Shown: positions 25,904 through 34,620, numbered from the stretch's first letter. The stretch is DNA of 64,000 bases from HKCCE3408 sp038530555 (GCA_038530555.1 JBCBCN010000001.1:62001-126000); one strand, 5' to 3'. Made by a program: numbers and translations. The notes: generated by a model from the letters alone, not told the origin.

Positions 25904-26179
25904 TTAGTGATCCCCGCCAATATTCGTCCCCGGCGCGTCCTGGCTGGCATCGACCGGCACGTCGACCTCTTCGCGTGCCAGCTTCTTGTCCAAAAACACC
26001 CGCGCGCGTTTCTCGGCCAGGCGCACCCGGGCAGCCGTGCGGAACGCTTCCTCGGTCGAAGGCGACGAGGCCCCGATCACTTGCGCCACTTGCTCAACCA
26101 GACCGTCATCGCCCAGCTTCTCCTGGGCATCAATAACGTCTTTGGCCAGTTTGTCGGCGATCTCTTCAATAAAGCCCAT
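25904..26179 (-). CDS. Small helical cytoplasmic protein of unknown function
   Basis: A 91-residue charged protein with no signal peptide or membrane segment. MGFIEEIADKLAKDVIDAQEKLGDDGLVEQVAQVI suggests an amphipathic helical N-terminus. A basic middle (RTAARVRLAEKRARVFLDKKL) and an acidic, Pro/Gly-rich tail follow. I do not recognise the family. It is convergent with the exported protein and lies 112 bases after the hydrolase gene; the gap contains the recurrent GGGAGTATTTTTGG element. Confidence 0.7.
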   Translation of the reverse strand: MGFIEEIADKLAKDVIDAQEKLGDDGLVEQVAQVIGASSPSTEEAFRTAARVRLAEKRARVFLDKKLAREEVDVPVDASQDAPGTNIGGDH

Positions 26180-26190
26180 CGCGCAGACCC

Positions 26191-26213
26191 TTCATTTTTC
26201 CAAAAATACTCCC
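26191..26213 (-). repeat. Recurrent extragenic motif, second copy
   Basis: On the minus strand the gap reads GGGAGTATTTTTGG followed by AAAAATGAA. It shares the GGGA(G)TATTTT(T)GG core with the copy after recA at about 2179-2191. Each copy follows a GC-rich stretch. Confidence 0.45.
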
Positions 26214-26291
26214 GCGGGGCCGACATTGGATGCGCCATTGGTCCGAGCGACAATGGCGGCGGGGCTGGCCCCATGCTCCCGGCGTCAAATC

Positions 26292-26945
26292 TCAGCGCGT
26301 CGTCTCGGTTAACCGGCGCTTCACATAGCTCTGAACGCTCTCGATCATCGGATCCATCATCGGTTCTTCGAAGAAATGCCCGGCGCCTTCCATCTCTTCA
26401 TGGGTGATGGTGATGCCCTTCTGCTCCTTGAGCTTGTCAACGAGGATCCGGGTATCCTGAGGCTTGGCCACCCGGTCGGCGGAGCCATTGATGATCAAGC
26501 CAGAAGACGGGCAGGGCGCCAGGAAGGAAAAGTCATACATGTTCGCCGGAGGCGAGACAGAGATAAACCCGGTGATCTCGGGCCGCCGCATCAGAAGCTG
26601 CATCCCGATCCAAGCCCCAAAGGAAAAGCCCGCGACCCAGCAATGCTTGGAGTTCGGATTGAGGCTTTGCAGGTAGTCCAGGGCCGAGGCAGCATCGGAA
26701 AGCTCACCGATCCCTTGGTCATACTCACCCTGGCTGCGCCCCACGCCGCGGAAATTGAAGCGCAGCACCGTGAAGCCAATATCCATGAAGGCGTAGTGTA
26801 GGTTGTAGACCACGCGATTGTTCATCGTGCCGCCAAACTGCGGATGCGGGTGCAAAATGATTGCGATGGGCGCGTCTTTGGCCTTTTGCGGATGATATCG
26901 GCCCTCCAGCCGGCCTTCCGGTCCGGGGAAAATAACCTCGGGCAT
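26292..26945 (-). CDS. Alpha/beta hydrolase (COG2945 type)
   Basis: A 217-residue cytoplasmic alpha/beta hydrolase. The oxyanion region is AIILHPHPQFGGTMNNRVV, the arginine motif FNFRGVGRSQGEYDQGIGEL, and the nucleophile elbow AGFSFGAWIG. An Asp in NGSADRVA and the His in GAGHFFEE complete the triad. The family is widespread with no fixed substrate. Start MPEVIFPG at 26945 was taken over an ATG six codons upstream. It is transcribed away from iscR, with the iron-control palindrome in the 241-base divergent gap. Confidence 0.85.
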   Translation of the reverse strand: MPEVIFPGPEGRLEGRYHPQKAKDAPIAIILHPHPQFGGTMNNRVVYNLHYAFMDIGFTVLRFNFRGVGRSQGEYDQGIGELSDAASALDYLQSLNPNSKHCWVAGFSFGAWIGMQLLMRRPEITGFISVSPPANMYDFSFLAPCPSSGLIINGSADRVAKPQDTRILVDKLKEQKGITITHEEMEGAGHFFEEPMMDPMIESVQSYVKRRLTETTR

Positions 26946-27029
26946 CGCTGTCTCCTCGTGCACCGTTCCGGCTCTATGCCCGGGAGACGGTTTTCGTCAT
27001 CGACGCTTGACCCCGGCGGCGCAGAAATC

Positions 27030-27042
27030 TAGAATAATTCTA
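27030..27042. promoter_or_regulatory. Candidate Irr/ICE iron-control box upstream of iscR
   Basis: TAGAAT-A-ATTCTA is a perfect 13-bp palindrome 144 bases before iscR, in the context TCTAGAATAATTCTAAG. It matches the iron control element (TTTAGAA..TTCTAAA type) bound by Irr in alphaproteobacteria. It also lies upstream of the divergent hydrolase. Confidence 0.6.
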
Positions 27043-27186
27043 AGTTGCGCGATCGGGCTCGCCGGGTCTGTTTTGCGGCTGTCGAGCAGTTAAGGCGGCC
27101 AGTCACAAAGGTCAATCTGCTCGGCCAGCCAGGACGCCGCTTTTCAAGCCGCGCGGGGTAAGTTTGGCCCGGAAAAGGGGGGCGCC

Positions 27187-27684
27187 ATGAAACTGAGCAC
27201 CAAAGGCCGCTACGCGATGGTCGCCATGGCAGACCTCGCGCTTTTTCACACGGGCAACGCGGGCAAAACCAACGGTGGAGAGAGCAATAGCGGCCTGATC
27301 GCGCTCAGCGAGGTTTCCAAGCGCCAAGACATTTCGCTTCCATATCTCGAACAGCTGTTCGTGCGCCTGCGTCGCGCCGGGCTGGTGGAGGCGGTGCGCG
27401 GGCCCAATGGCGGCTACCGCCTAGCACGTCCGGCCTCGGAGATCCGCGTCGTCGAAATCTTCGAAGCCGTCGATGAAACCGTCAGCGCCATGCACAAGGG
27501 CGCCGGTGCCTCGGGCGGTGTCTCCGGCAGCCGTGCCCAAAGCGTGACGAACCGGCTGTGGGAGAGCCTTTCGGCGCATGTCTATGTCTTTTTGCACCAA
27601 ACCCGGCTCAGCGATGTGGTCCGCAACGATCTCACGCCCTGTCCGGCGGTGCCCAACCTCTTCGAAATTGTGGATGCAGAATGA
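27187..27684 (+). CDS. iscR: Rrf2 family regulator IscR, single-cysteine type
   Basis: A 165-residue Rrf2-family regulator. The N-terminal winged helix-turn-helix covers MKLSTKGRYAMVAMADLAL, SLPYLEQLFVRLRRAGLVEAVRGPNGGYRLA. The three clustered cysteines of enterobacterial IscR are absent: residues 100-125 have none. Only Cys152 (TPCPAV) occurs in the whole protein. This matches the type described for Rhodobacter sphaeroides IscR, which ligates its cluster with one cysteine and represses the isc-suf genes. The cysteine desulfurase gene overlaps its stop as ATGA, so it leads the suf operon. Confidence 0.93.
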   Translation: MKLSTKGRYAMVAMADLALFHTGNAGKTNGGESNSGLIALSEVSKRQDISLPYLEQLFVRLRRAGLVEAVRGPNGGYRLARPASEIRVVEIFEAVDETVSAMHKGAGASGGVSGSRAQSVTNRLWESLSAHVYVFLHQTRLSDVVRNDLTPCPAVPNLFEIVDAE

Positions 27685-28796
27685 GGGTCTATCTCGACCA
27701 TAACGCAACCGCTCCGATGCGGCCTGAGGCGAAGGCGGCGATGCTTGAGGCGATGGAGCTTACGGGCAACCCGTCGAGCGTGCATGGCGAGGGCAGGGCG
27801 GCCAAGGCCCTGGTCGAGCGGGCCCGTGGACAGATCGCGGCCGCCTTCGGCGCCGAGGGGGCGGATATCGTTTTCACCTCTGGCGCGACCGAGGCTGCGT
27901 CGTTGGCCTTGGCCGGGGCGTCCGAGATCCACGCCGCCGAGATCGAGCATGATTGCGTGCGCGCCTGGCTGCCCGAGCTTGGCCCGCGGCTGCCGGTGGA
28001 TGCAGATGCGCAGATTGACATCGCCCCAGCCCTCGATGCTGGTGTCAGTGTTGGTATCGGGGCGGTGGTCGCGGTGCAAGCGGCCAATTCTGAAACCGGC
28101 GTTCTGCAACGCACGGACAAAATCGCCGAACGCCTCGCCGCGACTGAGCTGCGTCCGCTGTTGCTGGTCGATGCGGTTCAGGTGGCGGGCAAGCTGCCTT
28201 GGGTGTTCAATTGGTCAGGTGCCGATATGGCGCTGATTTCGGCGCACAAATTTGGCGGGCCCAAGGGCGTGGGCGCATTGATCCTGCGCCGCGGGCTAGA
28301 TCTGCCTGCGATCCTGAAGGGCGGTGGGCAAGAGATGGGGCGCCGGTCGGGCACCGAGAATATCGCGGGCATTGCCGGATTTGGAGCCGCCGCCACCGCA
28401 GCCATACAAGATGTGGAAAACGGCGCTTGGGCCCGCGTGGAAAAACTTAGAAACATTCTAGAAAAAACTATGGAAGACGCCGATCCTGAGCTTATCTTTG
28501 CAGGAAAGATATCGGCGCGACTGCCAAATACGTCTTGCATCGTGGCGCCGGCCTGGAAGGGCGAGACACAGGTGATGCAGATGGACCTGGCCGGGTTTGC
28601 CATTTCGGCCGGTTCGGCCTGCTCTTCGGGCAAGGTCAAAGCCAGCGCCGCGCTGATGGCGATGGGGTTCACCGAAGGTCAAGCGGCGCGGGCGATCCGC
28701 GTCTCGCTGGGCGCTGAGACGACAAGGGGCGATATCGACCGCTTCGCCAATGCTTGGCTTGCGGCCTACGAACGACACAAAGCCCGCGCGGCGTGA
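27681..28796 (+). CDS. Cysteine desulfurase (IscS/NifS type)
   Basis: A 371-residue class V aminotransferase-fold enzyme. It has VYLDHNATAPMRPEA at the N-terminus, the PLP-binding Lys190 in SAHKFGGPKG, and the catalytic Cys313 in SAGSACSSGKVKAS, which takes sulfur from cysteine as a persulfide. The ATG at 27681 overlaps the iscR stop. It differs from the second desulfurase (SufS, at 35325) in having the long Cys-loop of the IscS group. In roseobacters this gene is often called iscS or nifS. Confidence 0.92.
   Translation: MRVYLDHNATAPMRPEAKAAMLEAMELTGNPSSVHGEGRAAKALVERARGQIAAAFGAEGADIVFTSGATEAASLALAGASEIHAAEIEHDCVRAWLPELGPRLPVDADAQIDIAPALDAGVSVGIGAVVAVQAANSETGVLQRTDKIAERLAATELRPLLLVDAVQVAGKLPWVFNWSGADMALISAHKFGGPKGVGALILRRGLDLPAILKGGGQEMGRRSGTENIAGIAGFGAAATAAIQDVENGAWARVEKLRNILEKTMEDADPELIFAGKISARLPNTSCIVAPAWKGETQVMQMDLAGFAISAGSACSSGKVKASAALMAMGFTEGQAARAIRVSLGAETTRGDIDRFANAWLAAYERHKARAA
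28448..28460. promoter_or_regulatory. ICE-like palindrome inside the cysteine desulfurase gene
   Basis: TAGAA-ACA-TTCTA at 28448-28460 is a palindrome of the same type as the box before iscR. It sits in an AT-rich island within an otherwise GC-rich gene, over the codons for KLRNILEKTM. An internal regulator site or chance are both possible. Confidence 0.3.
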
Positions 28797-28838
28797 ACGA
28801 CCGGGGCGCAGGGGACGAACAAGGAAGGACCAGGACGC

Positions 28839-30359
28839 ATGAACGCATATGACGGCGATATTCGCGACGGCGTTGACCGCGAAACGGTCGAAACCGTCCA
28901 GGCCATGGGCGGGACCTACAAGCATGGCTGGGACACCGATATTGAGATGGAGTTCGCGCCCAAGGGTTTGAGCGAAGACATCGTACGGCTGATCTCGCAA
29001 AAGCAGGATGAGCCGAGCTGGATGACCGAATGGCGCCTGCAGGCGTTCAAGCGCTGGCAAAAGATGGCGGAGCCCGACTGGGCGATGCTCGACTACCCGA
29101 TGGTCGATTATCAGGACCTGCATTACTACGCCAAACCCAAAAGCATGACGGAAAAGCCCAAAAGCCTCGATGAGGTCGATCCGGCGCTCCTGGCGACCTA
29201 CGAAAAGCTGGGCATCCCGCTCAAAGAGCAGATGCTGCTGGCGGGTGTGGAGGGCGCGGAGGGCGCCCCGGCCGAGGGCCGCAAGGTCGCCGTGGATGCC
29301 GTTTTCGACAGCGTGTCGGTCGGCACGACCTTCCAGGCCGAGCTTAAGAAAGCGGGCGTGATCTTCTGCTCGATCTCGGAGGCTGTGCGGGAGCATCCCG
29401 AACTCGTCAAAAAGTATCTCGGCTCGGTCGTGCCGATCACCGACAATTTTTTTGCCGGGCTCAACTCAGCCGTCTTCACCGACGGCTCGTTCGTTTATGT
29501 GCCGCCGGGCGTGCGCTGTCCGATGGAGCTGAGCACGTATTTCCGCATCAATGCCGAAAACACCGGCCAGTTCGAGCGCACGCTGATCATCGCCGACAAG
29601 GGCTCCTATGTGAGCTATCTCGAAGGCTGCACCGCGCCGATGCGCGACACCAATCAGCTCCACGCCGCAGTGGTTGAATTGGTCGCGATGGAAGATGCCG
29701 AGATCAAGTATTCCACCGTGCAGAACTGGTATCCCGGCGATGAGAACGGCAAGGGCGGGATCTACAACTTCGTTACCAAGCGCGCCGATTGTCGGGGCGA
29801 CCGCTCCAAGGTGATGTGGACCCAGGTCGAGACGGGATCCGCCGTGACGTGGAAATATCCGTCCTGCATCCTCAAGGGCGATGACAGCCAGGGCGAGTTC
29901 TATTCCATCGCCATCACCAACAATTATCAGCAGGCCGATACCGGCACCAAGATGGTGCATATCGGCAAGAACACGAAGTCTCGGATTGTCTCGAAGGGGA
30001 TCAGCGCGGGTAAGGCGCAGAACACCTATCGCGGCCTCGTCTCGATGGGCAAAAATGCCCAGAACGGTCGCAACTACACCCAATGCGACAGTTTGCTGAT
30101 CGGCGATCAATGCGGGGCGCATACGGTGCCCTACATCGAGGTCAAGAACAACACGAGCCGGGTGGAGCATGAGGCGACGACCTCCAAGGTCGACGACGAT
30201 CAGATGTTCTATTGCCAACAACGCGGCATGGACGAGGAAGAGGCCGTGGCCCTGATCGTGAACGGCTTCGCCAAGGAAGTGCTGCAAGCGCTGCCGATGG
30301 AGTTCGCGATGGAGGCGCAGCAATTGGTGGCGATTTCGCTGGAGGGGAGCGTTGGCTAG
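28839..30359 (+). CDS. sufB: Fe-S cluster assembly scaffold SufB
   Basis: SufB, 506 residues, is the core scaffold of the SufBCD complex on which Fe-S clusters are built from SufS-derived sulfur. The conserved centre is present, with GTTFQAELKKAGVIFCSISEAVREHPELVKKYLG, RCPMELSTYFRINAENTGQFERTLIIADKGSYVSYLEGCTAP and the beta-helix region ending NNTSRVEHEATTSKVDDDQMFYCQQRG. It starts 42 bases after the desulfurase. Its last bases overlap the start of an unrelated small membrane gene. Confidence 0.97.
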   Translation: MNAYDGDIRDGVDRETVETVQAMGGTYKHGWDTDIEMEFAPKGLSEDIVRLISQKQDEPSWMTEWRLQAFKRWQKMAEPDWAMLDYPMVDYQDLHYYAKPKSMTEKPKSLDEVDPALLATYEKLGIPLKEQMLLAGVEGAEGAPAEGRKVAVDAVFDSVSVGTTFQAELKKAGVIFCSISEAVREHPELVKKYLGSVVPITDNFFAGLNSAVFTDGSFVYVPPGVRCPMELSTYFRINAENTGQFERTLIIADKGSYVSYLEGCTAPMRDTNQLHAAVVELVAMEDAEIKYSTVQNWYPGDENGKGGIYNFVTKRADCRGDRSKVMWTQVETGSAVTWKYPSCILKGDDSQGEFYSIAITNNYQQADTGTKMVHIGKNTKSRIVSKGISAGKAQNTYRGLVSMGKNAQNGRNYTQCDSLLIGDQCGAHTVPYIEVKNNTSRVEHEATTSKVDDDQMFYCQQRGMDEEEAVALIVNGFAKEVLQALPMEFAMEAQQLVAISLEGSVG

Positions 30360-30717
30360 ACGGGTCGACGATTTGACGCGAAATGAAGATGGTGCCCAAG
30401 ACTATAGCATCTTAGGGACAATAGTTGGGCTTGGCTCTGTCTCGGGCGACCTGATTTTTGGGCTCGTGATTGGCTCGGTTACGTGCCTCGCTGTCGTAGT
30501 CGGTTTGTCGTTTGTGGCGCCCAACCTGAATGATGGCCTGGTTCCGGTGAGCCTTGGCATGGCCGCCGGGATTACCGTGGTTTGGCTCTGGGGCTCGCGC
30601 GCGATGGCGCGCCGCGCGGCGGCTGATGGCGACGGGTTACGTGCATCAGCGGCCGCCCGCGAAGCTGGGACGCAGCGCCAAATCGCGGAGATGAAGGCGC
30701 GGGATGACGGCAAATGA
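30352..30717 (+). CDS. Hypothetical membrane protein within the suf cluster
   Basis: A 121-residue protein with two hydrophobic segments (ILGTIVGLGSVSGDLIFGLVIGSVTCLAVVVGLSFVA and VSLGMAAGITVVWLWGSRAM) and a basic C-terminal tail rich in Ala/Arg. The start appears to be TTG at 30352, overlapping the end of sufB, with GAGGGGAG just upstream. ATG alternatives fall inside the protein. No family was recognised. It is a passenger between sufB and sufC, and no Fe-S role can be read. Confidence 0.6.
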   Translation: MARRVDDLTRNEDGAQDYSILGTIVGLGSVSGDLIFGLVIGSVTCLAVVVGLSFVAPNLNDGLVPVSLGMAAGITVVWLWGSRAMARRAAADGDGLRASAAAREAGTQRQIAEMKARDDGK

Positions 30718-30786
30718 TCGGCCTCCGCAACCCCAGTCCTTTTTCAAACAAAGCACACGCACCACCCGTTTGAGGCCCCCTAACGC

Positions 30787-31002
30787 ATGCTGCGCACCAT
30801 CCTCCTCCCCGCCGCCATCACCGGCACTTTCTGCGGCGCCTTCGCTGTCGGTATCGACGTGGCCACGGACATGCTCGAGCGCGGCTCAGTGATTGTGCTG
30901 AGCTTCGCCTCCGGCTTCCTCGGCTCGGTTTTTGCGAGCGTGGTGCTCGGCAAGGCGAAGCGTCGTGAGGCGGCGCAGAACGAGAAGAGAGACGCGGCAT
31001 GA
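30787..31002 (+). CDS. Small hypothetical membrane protein
   Basis: A 71-residue protein with two predicted membrane segments: LRTILLPAAITGTFCGAFAVGI and SVIVLSFASGFLGSVFASVVL. A Lys/Arg-rich tail follows (GKAKRREAAQNEKRDAA). Its stop overlaps the next gene start as ATGA, so it is translationally coupled to the YbjQ-family gene. That coupling supports it being real. The upstream Shine-Dalgarno is weak. Function is unknown. Confidence 0.6.
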   Translation: MLRTILLPAAITGTFCGAFAVGIDVATDMLERGSVIVLSFASGFLGSVFASVVLGKAKRREAAQNEKRDAA

Positions 31003-31310
31003 TCGTCACCACCACCCCCTCCATCGAAGGGCAAAGCATCGCGGCCTATCATGGCGTCGTCGTGGGTGAGGCCATCCTGGGCGCCAATGTCTTTCGCGAT
31101 CTTTTTGCCGGGATCACAGACATCATCGGGGGCCGCTCCGGCGCCTATGAGCAGGAGCTTGGTCGCGCGCGCGAGACCGCGCTTCAGGAAATGCAGGACC
31201 GGGCGCGTGAGATGGGTGGCAATGCGGTTGTCGGCGTCGATCTCGATTATGAAGTGATCAACAATATGCTGATGGTCTCGGCCTCCGGCACGGCGGTGAG
31301 CCTGGCATGA
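30999..31310 (+). CDS. YbjQ family protein (DUF74)
   Basis: A 103-residue protein matching the YbjQ/DUF74 fold. Family features are the N-terminal IVTTTPSIEGQSIAAYHGVVVGEAILG, the FRDLFAGITDIIGGRSGAYEQEL helix, AREMGGNAVVGVDLDYE, and the final VSASGTAVSL. The family forms pentameric rings; a metal-related role has been suggested but not proved. It overlaps genes on both sides by four bases and is part of the passenger block inside the suf operon. Confidence 0.9.
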   Translation: MIVTTTPSIEGQSIAAYHGVVVGEAILGANVFRDLFAGITDIIGGRSGAYEQELGRARETALQEMQDRAREMGGNAVVGVDLDYEVINNMLMVSASGTAVSLA

Positions 31311-31915
31311 GTGACGCGCCCATCATAACGGCCCCTGAGCGGCCGGAACTCACCCTGCCTGAAGCAGAGGCGGAGTGGGTGCGCGCGCTTTACGCCGAGG
31401 CGGGGACCATCCTGGAATACGGCTCGGGCGGCTCAACGGTGATCGCCGCCGAACGCCCGGGCAAGACGGTGTTCTCGGTCGAAAGCGATGCGGGCTGGCT
31501 GGCCATGATGCAGGCCTATTTCGACGCCAACCCGCCTGCGGGCACCGTCCACCTGCATCACGGCGATATCGGGCCCACCAAGAAATGGGGCCGCCCGGTC
31601 GATGACAGCGCCTGGCGCAACTATCACCGCTATCCCCTGGGGGTCTGGGACCGCGAGGACTTCACCCCTCCCGATCTGGTCCTGATCGACGGCCGGTTCC
31701 GCGCGGCCTGTCTGCTGGCCACGCTGTTGCGCACGGAACAGCCTGTGACGGTGCTCTTTGACGATTATGTCGGGCGCGGCGGCTATCACAGTGTCGAAGA
31801 CTTCGCCCGCCCGGTCGAGACACGAGGGCGCATGGCGCGCTTCGACCTGGTGCCAACTGAGCTTCCGCGGGCCAAGCTGACCCGCATTTTCGACCTGTTT
31901 ACCCGGGTTATGTGA
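31307..31915 (+). CDS. SAM-dependent methyltransferase-like protein
   Basis: A 202-residue protein with a class I Rossmann methyltransferase signature: GTILEYGSGGSTVIAA at about residues 30-47 (motif I) and KTVFSVESDAGWLAMM (motif II). PPDLVLIDGRFRAACLLATLL lies at the usual post-III position. Proteins of this short type in roseobacters are found in suf clusters; the substrate is unknown. It overlaps the YbjQ gene start as ATGA and ends 18 bases before sufC. Confidence 0.75.
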   Translation: MSDAPIITAPERPELTLPEAEAEWVRALYAEAGTILEYGSGGSTVIAAERPGKTVFSVESDAGWLAMMQAYFDANPPAGTVHLHHGDIGPTKKWGRPVDDSAWRNYHRYPLGVWDREDFTPPDLVLIDGRFRAACLLATLLRTEQPVTVLFDDYVGRGGYHSVEDFARPVETRGRMARFDLVPTELPRAKLTRIFDLFTRVM

Positions 31916-31933
31916 GATATCTACGAGGAAAAA

Positions 31934-32689
31934 ATGCTCAATATCAAGAACCTGCACGTCAAACTTGAAGAGGAAGACAAGGCCATCCTCAAAGGCGTCG
32001 ACCTAAGCGTCGAGGCGGGCAAAGTGCACGCGATCATGGGCCCCAACGGCTCGGGCAAGTCTACGCTCAGCTATGTCCTCTCGGGCCGTGAGGGCTATGA
32101 GGTGACGGATGGTGAAGCCACGCTCGAGGGCGAGGATCTCCTCGATCTCGACCCCGAAGAGCGTGCCGCCATGGGCCTGTTTCTGGCGTTTCAGTACCCC
32201 GTTGAGATACCGGGCGTGTCGAACATGGTCTTTTTGCGCACAGCACTGAACGCACAGCGCCGCGCCCGCGAAGAAGACGAGTTGAGCGGCAAAGAGTTCC
32301 TCGCCATGATCCGCGAGAAGGCCAAAACCCTCAAGATCGACGCCGATATGCTCAAACGCCCGGTCAATATGGGCTTTTCCGGCGGTGAGAAAAAGCGCAA
32401 TGAAATCCTGCAGATGGCTGTACTTGAGCCCAAAATGTGCATCCTGGATGAGACGGATTCAGGCCTCGACGTGGATGCGATGAAGCTTGTCTCTGAGGGC
32501 GTGAATGCGTTGCGCGACGCAGGCCGGGGCTTTTTGGTGATCACCCATTACCAGCGCCTGCTCGACCATATCAAACCCGATGTCGTGCATATCATGGCCG
32601 ATGGCCGCATCGTGAAAACCGGCGGGCCCGAACTGGCACTTGAGGTCGAGCAATCGGGCTATGCCGAGTTCATCGGAGAGGATGCCTGA
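31934..32689 (+). CDS. sufC: Fe-S cluster assembly ATPase SufC
   Basis: SufC, 251 residues, is the ABC-type ATPase of the SufBCD complex. It has Walker A GPNGSGKST at residues 36-44, the SufC-specific signature NMGFSGGEKKRNEILQM in place of a transporter LSGGQ, Walker B CILDETDSGLD, and the switch histidine in FLVITHYQR. The length and all motifs are normal. It overlaps the sufD start by one base. ATP binding and hydrolysis remodel SufB-SufD during cluster assembly. Confidence 0.97.
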   Translation: MLNIKNLHVKLEEEDKAILKGVDLSVEAGKVHAIMGPNGSGKSTLSYVLSGREGYEVTDGEATLEGEDLLDLDPEERAAMGLFLAFQYPVEIPGVSNMVFLRTALNAQRRAREEDELSGKEFLAMIREKAKTLKIDADMLKRPVNMGFSGGEKKRNEILQMAVLEPKMCILDETDSGLDVDAMKLVSEGVNALRDAGRGFLVITHYQRLLDHIKPDVVHIMADGRIVKTGGPELALEVEQSGYAEFIGEDA

Positions 32690-34005
32690 TGGCTGTCGCG
32701 CAATCCCGTACCGATCAGACCGAGGTTCGCCTGGAGGGCCTGAGCCGTCCCACGGGGGAAGCCGCCTGGGCCAGTGAGGCGAGGGCAGGGGCCGAGGCGC
32801 GCCTACGCGCTATGGGCCTGCCGTCCTGGCGCGATGAGTATTGGAAATTCACCAATCCGCGCGAGCTTGTCTTGCCCGAGGCGCCGCGCGCCACGCCGCT
32901 CGAGACGGGCCCGGAGGCGGACCAAGGGCCCGAAATGTTCGCCGAGATCGACCGCCTGCGGCTGGTCTTTGTCGACGGTGTTTTCGATGCGGAGGCGAGC
33001 GACGCGCCCGAAATGGCGGGCCTGGAGATCGCGCGCCTCTCGGAGGTGACGGCAAAGGACATTCACTGGGCCAAGGACCTTTTGGGCGTGCTTGAGACAC
33101 GCGGCCAAGACCCGGTTGCCCGACCGCTTGCTGCCTTGAACACGGCCTTTGCCACGGACGGCGTCGTGATCCGCGCGACGACAAAGGCGGCGCGCCCGGT
33201 CCATATCGTCCACCGCCACACCAATCCCAGTTCGGACGCGATCCTGCATCACCTGATCTGGGTCGAGCCGGAGGCGGAGCTTACGCTGCTGGAAGACGGC
33301 CCTGTTTCAGCGCGGTGCAACACCGCGATGGAGGTCGAGATCGAGGCGGGTGGTGCCTTCCACCACGTGCGCATCCAAGGGCCCGAAGTGCAGCCCCGCG
33401 CGCTGACCCATATGTTCAGCCGCCTGGGCAAGGAAAGCACGCTCAAATCCTTTACCCTTACGGCGAACGGGATCCTGACACGCAACGAACAGATCGTGGA
33501 AATCACCGGGGATGATGCGGTCGTCCATGTCGCGGGCGCGGCGATGGGCGATGGGGCCGTGGGCGATTTCCTGCATGACGACACGATTTTCATCACCCAT
33601 GACGCGGTCAATTGCGAAAGCCGGCAGGTCTTCAAGAAGGTCCTGCGCAACGGTGCGACGGGCGTCTTCCAGGGCAAGATCCTGGTCAAACAAATTGCGC
33701 AAAAGACCGACGGCTATCAGATGAGCCAGTCGCTTTTGCTCGACGGTGACAGCATCTTTCAGGCCAAGCCCGAGCTTGAGATCTATGCCGATGACGTGGC
33801 TTGCAGCCATGGCTCAACCACCGGCGCCATCGATGAGACCGCGCTTTTCTACCTGCGCTCCCGAGGGGTGCCGACGCCTGAGGCGACGGATCTTTTGGTG
33901 CTGGCCTTCCTGGCGGAGGCCATCGAAGAGATCGAGGATGAGGACCTGCGCGGGGTGATCATCGATCTGCTTGAGGGGTGGATGCTCCGGCGGCGCTCAG
34001 GCTAA
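32689..34005 (+). CDS. sufD: Fe-S cluster assembly protein SufD
   Basis: SufD, 438 residues, forms the heterodimer with SufB in the SufBC2D scaffold and is thought to help iron entry. It contains the family's N-terminal GLPSWRDEYWKFTNPREL and the beta-helix core with LLEDGPVSARCNTAMEVEIEAGG. Its C-terminal region has the conserved IYADDVACSHGSTTGAIDETALFYLRSRG, including the Cys-Ser-His motif. The start overlaps the sufC stop (TGATG). Two YIP1-type genes follow before sufS. Confidence 0.95.
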   Translation: MAVAQSRTDQTEVRLEGLSRPTGEAAWASEARAGAEARLRAMGLPSWRDEYWKFTNPRELVLPEAPRATPLETGPEADQGPEMFAEIDRLRLVFVDGVFDAEASDAPEMAGLEIARLSEVTAKDIHWAKDLLGVLETRGQDPVARPLAALNTAFATDGVVIRATTKAARPVHIVHRHTNPSSDAILHHLIWVEPEAELTLLEDGPVSARCNTAMEVEIEAGGAFHHVRIQGPEVQPRALTHMFSRLGKESTLKSFTLTANGILTRNEQIVEITGDDAVVHVAGAAMGDGAVGDFLHDDTIFITHDAVNCESRQVFKKVLRNGATGVFQGKILVKQIAQKTDGYQMSQSLLLDGDSIFQAKPELEIYADDVACSHGSTTGAIDETALFYLRSRGVPTPEATDLLVLAFLAEAIEEIEDEDLRGVIIDLLEGWMLRRRSG

Positions 34006-34008
34006 GCC

Positions 34009-34578
34009 GTGGCCGTCACGACTGAGATATTCGCCTCCTACCTCAGGCCGGGCCGGGTGTTTTCGCGTATCCTGGCGCGCAATCTGACCGAGGCGCAGAC
34101 CTTCATGTATCTGATGGCCGCGATGCTGCTCGGCTTCGTGTCGCAGCTGCCTTATGTCTCGCGCCGCGCCAATCTGCCTAATCCCGAAATGGAGGCGGCG
34201 ATCCTGGCCGAGGCCGGTGAGGTGCGCCAGATCGAAGCCGTCGAAGTGCCCCAAGACATGGTCGATGCCAAGTTCGAGGCCTTCATGTCGGCCGAAATCG
34301 TCATCTGGTTCTTCATCCTGCCGTTGTTTTTCTATGCGCTGGCCGGTCTGTCTCAGCTGGTCTTCCGGCTGCTCAAACGCCAGGTCCGGGGTGTCGATCT
34401 GCGCATGGCACTCTTCTGGGCGCTGCTGGTGGCGACACCGCTGAAGCTGGCCCACGGTTTGTTCGCCGGGATGATCGGCCCGGGTCCGGCACTGACCCTG
34501 GTGGGATTTGTTTGGCTTCTCGTCTTCCTCTGGGTCTGGAGCGGCAATCTACGTGAAGTGGGTTGGGGCAGGCCATGA
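34009..34578 (+). CDS. YIP1 family membrane protein
   Basis: A 189-residue membrane protein with about four hydrophobic segments (MYLMAAMLLGFVSQLPY, IVIWFFILPLFFYALAGLSQLVF, MALFWALLVATPLKL, LTLVGFVWLLVFLWVW). It is of the YIP1 type seen between sufD and sufS in roseobacters. The start is GTG at 34009, three bases after sufD. A polar loop (PEMEAAILAEAGEVRQIEAVEV) sits between the first two segments. The second YIP1-like gene downstream is a paralogue by layout, not by close identity. Role unknown. Confidence 0.72.
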   Translation: MAVTTEIFASYLRPGRVFSRILARNLTEAQTFMYLMAAMLLGFVSQLPYVSRRANLPNPEMEAAILAEAGEVRQIEAVEVPQDMVDAKFEAFMSAEIVIWFFILPLFFYALAGLSQLVFRLLKRQVRGVDLRMALFWALLVATPLKLAHGLFAGMIGPGPALTLVGFVWLLVFLWVWSGNLREVGWGRP

Positions 34579-34620
34579 TGCAGAGGTTCGGCAATTATCT
34601 GCCCGCGACACTTGGATTTT

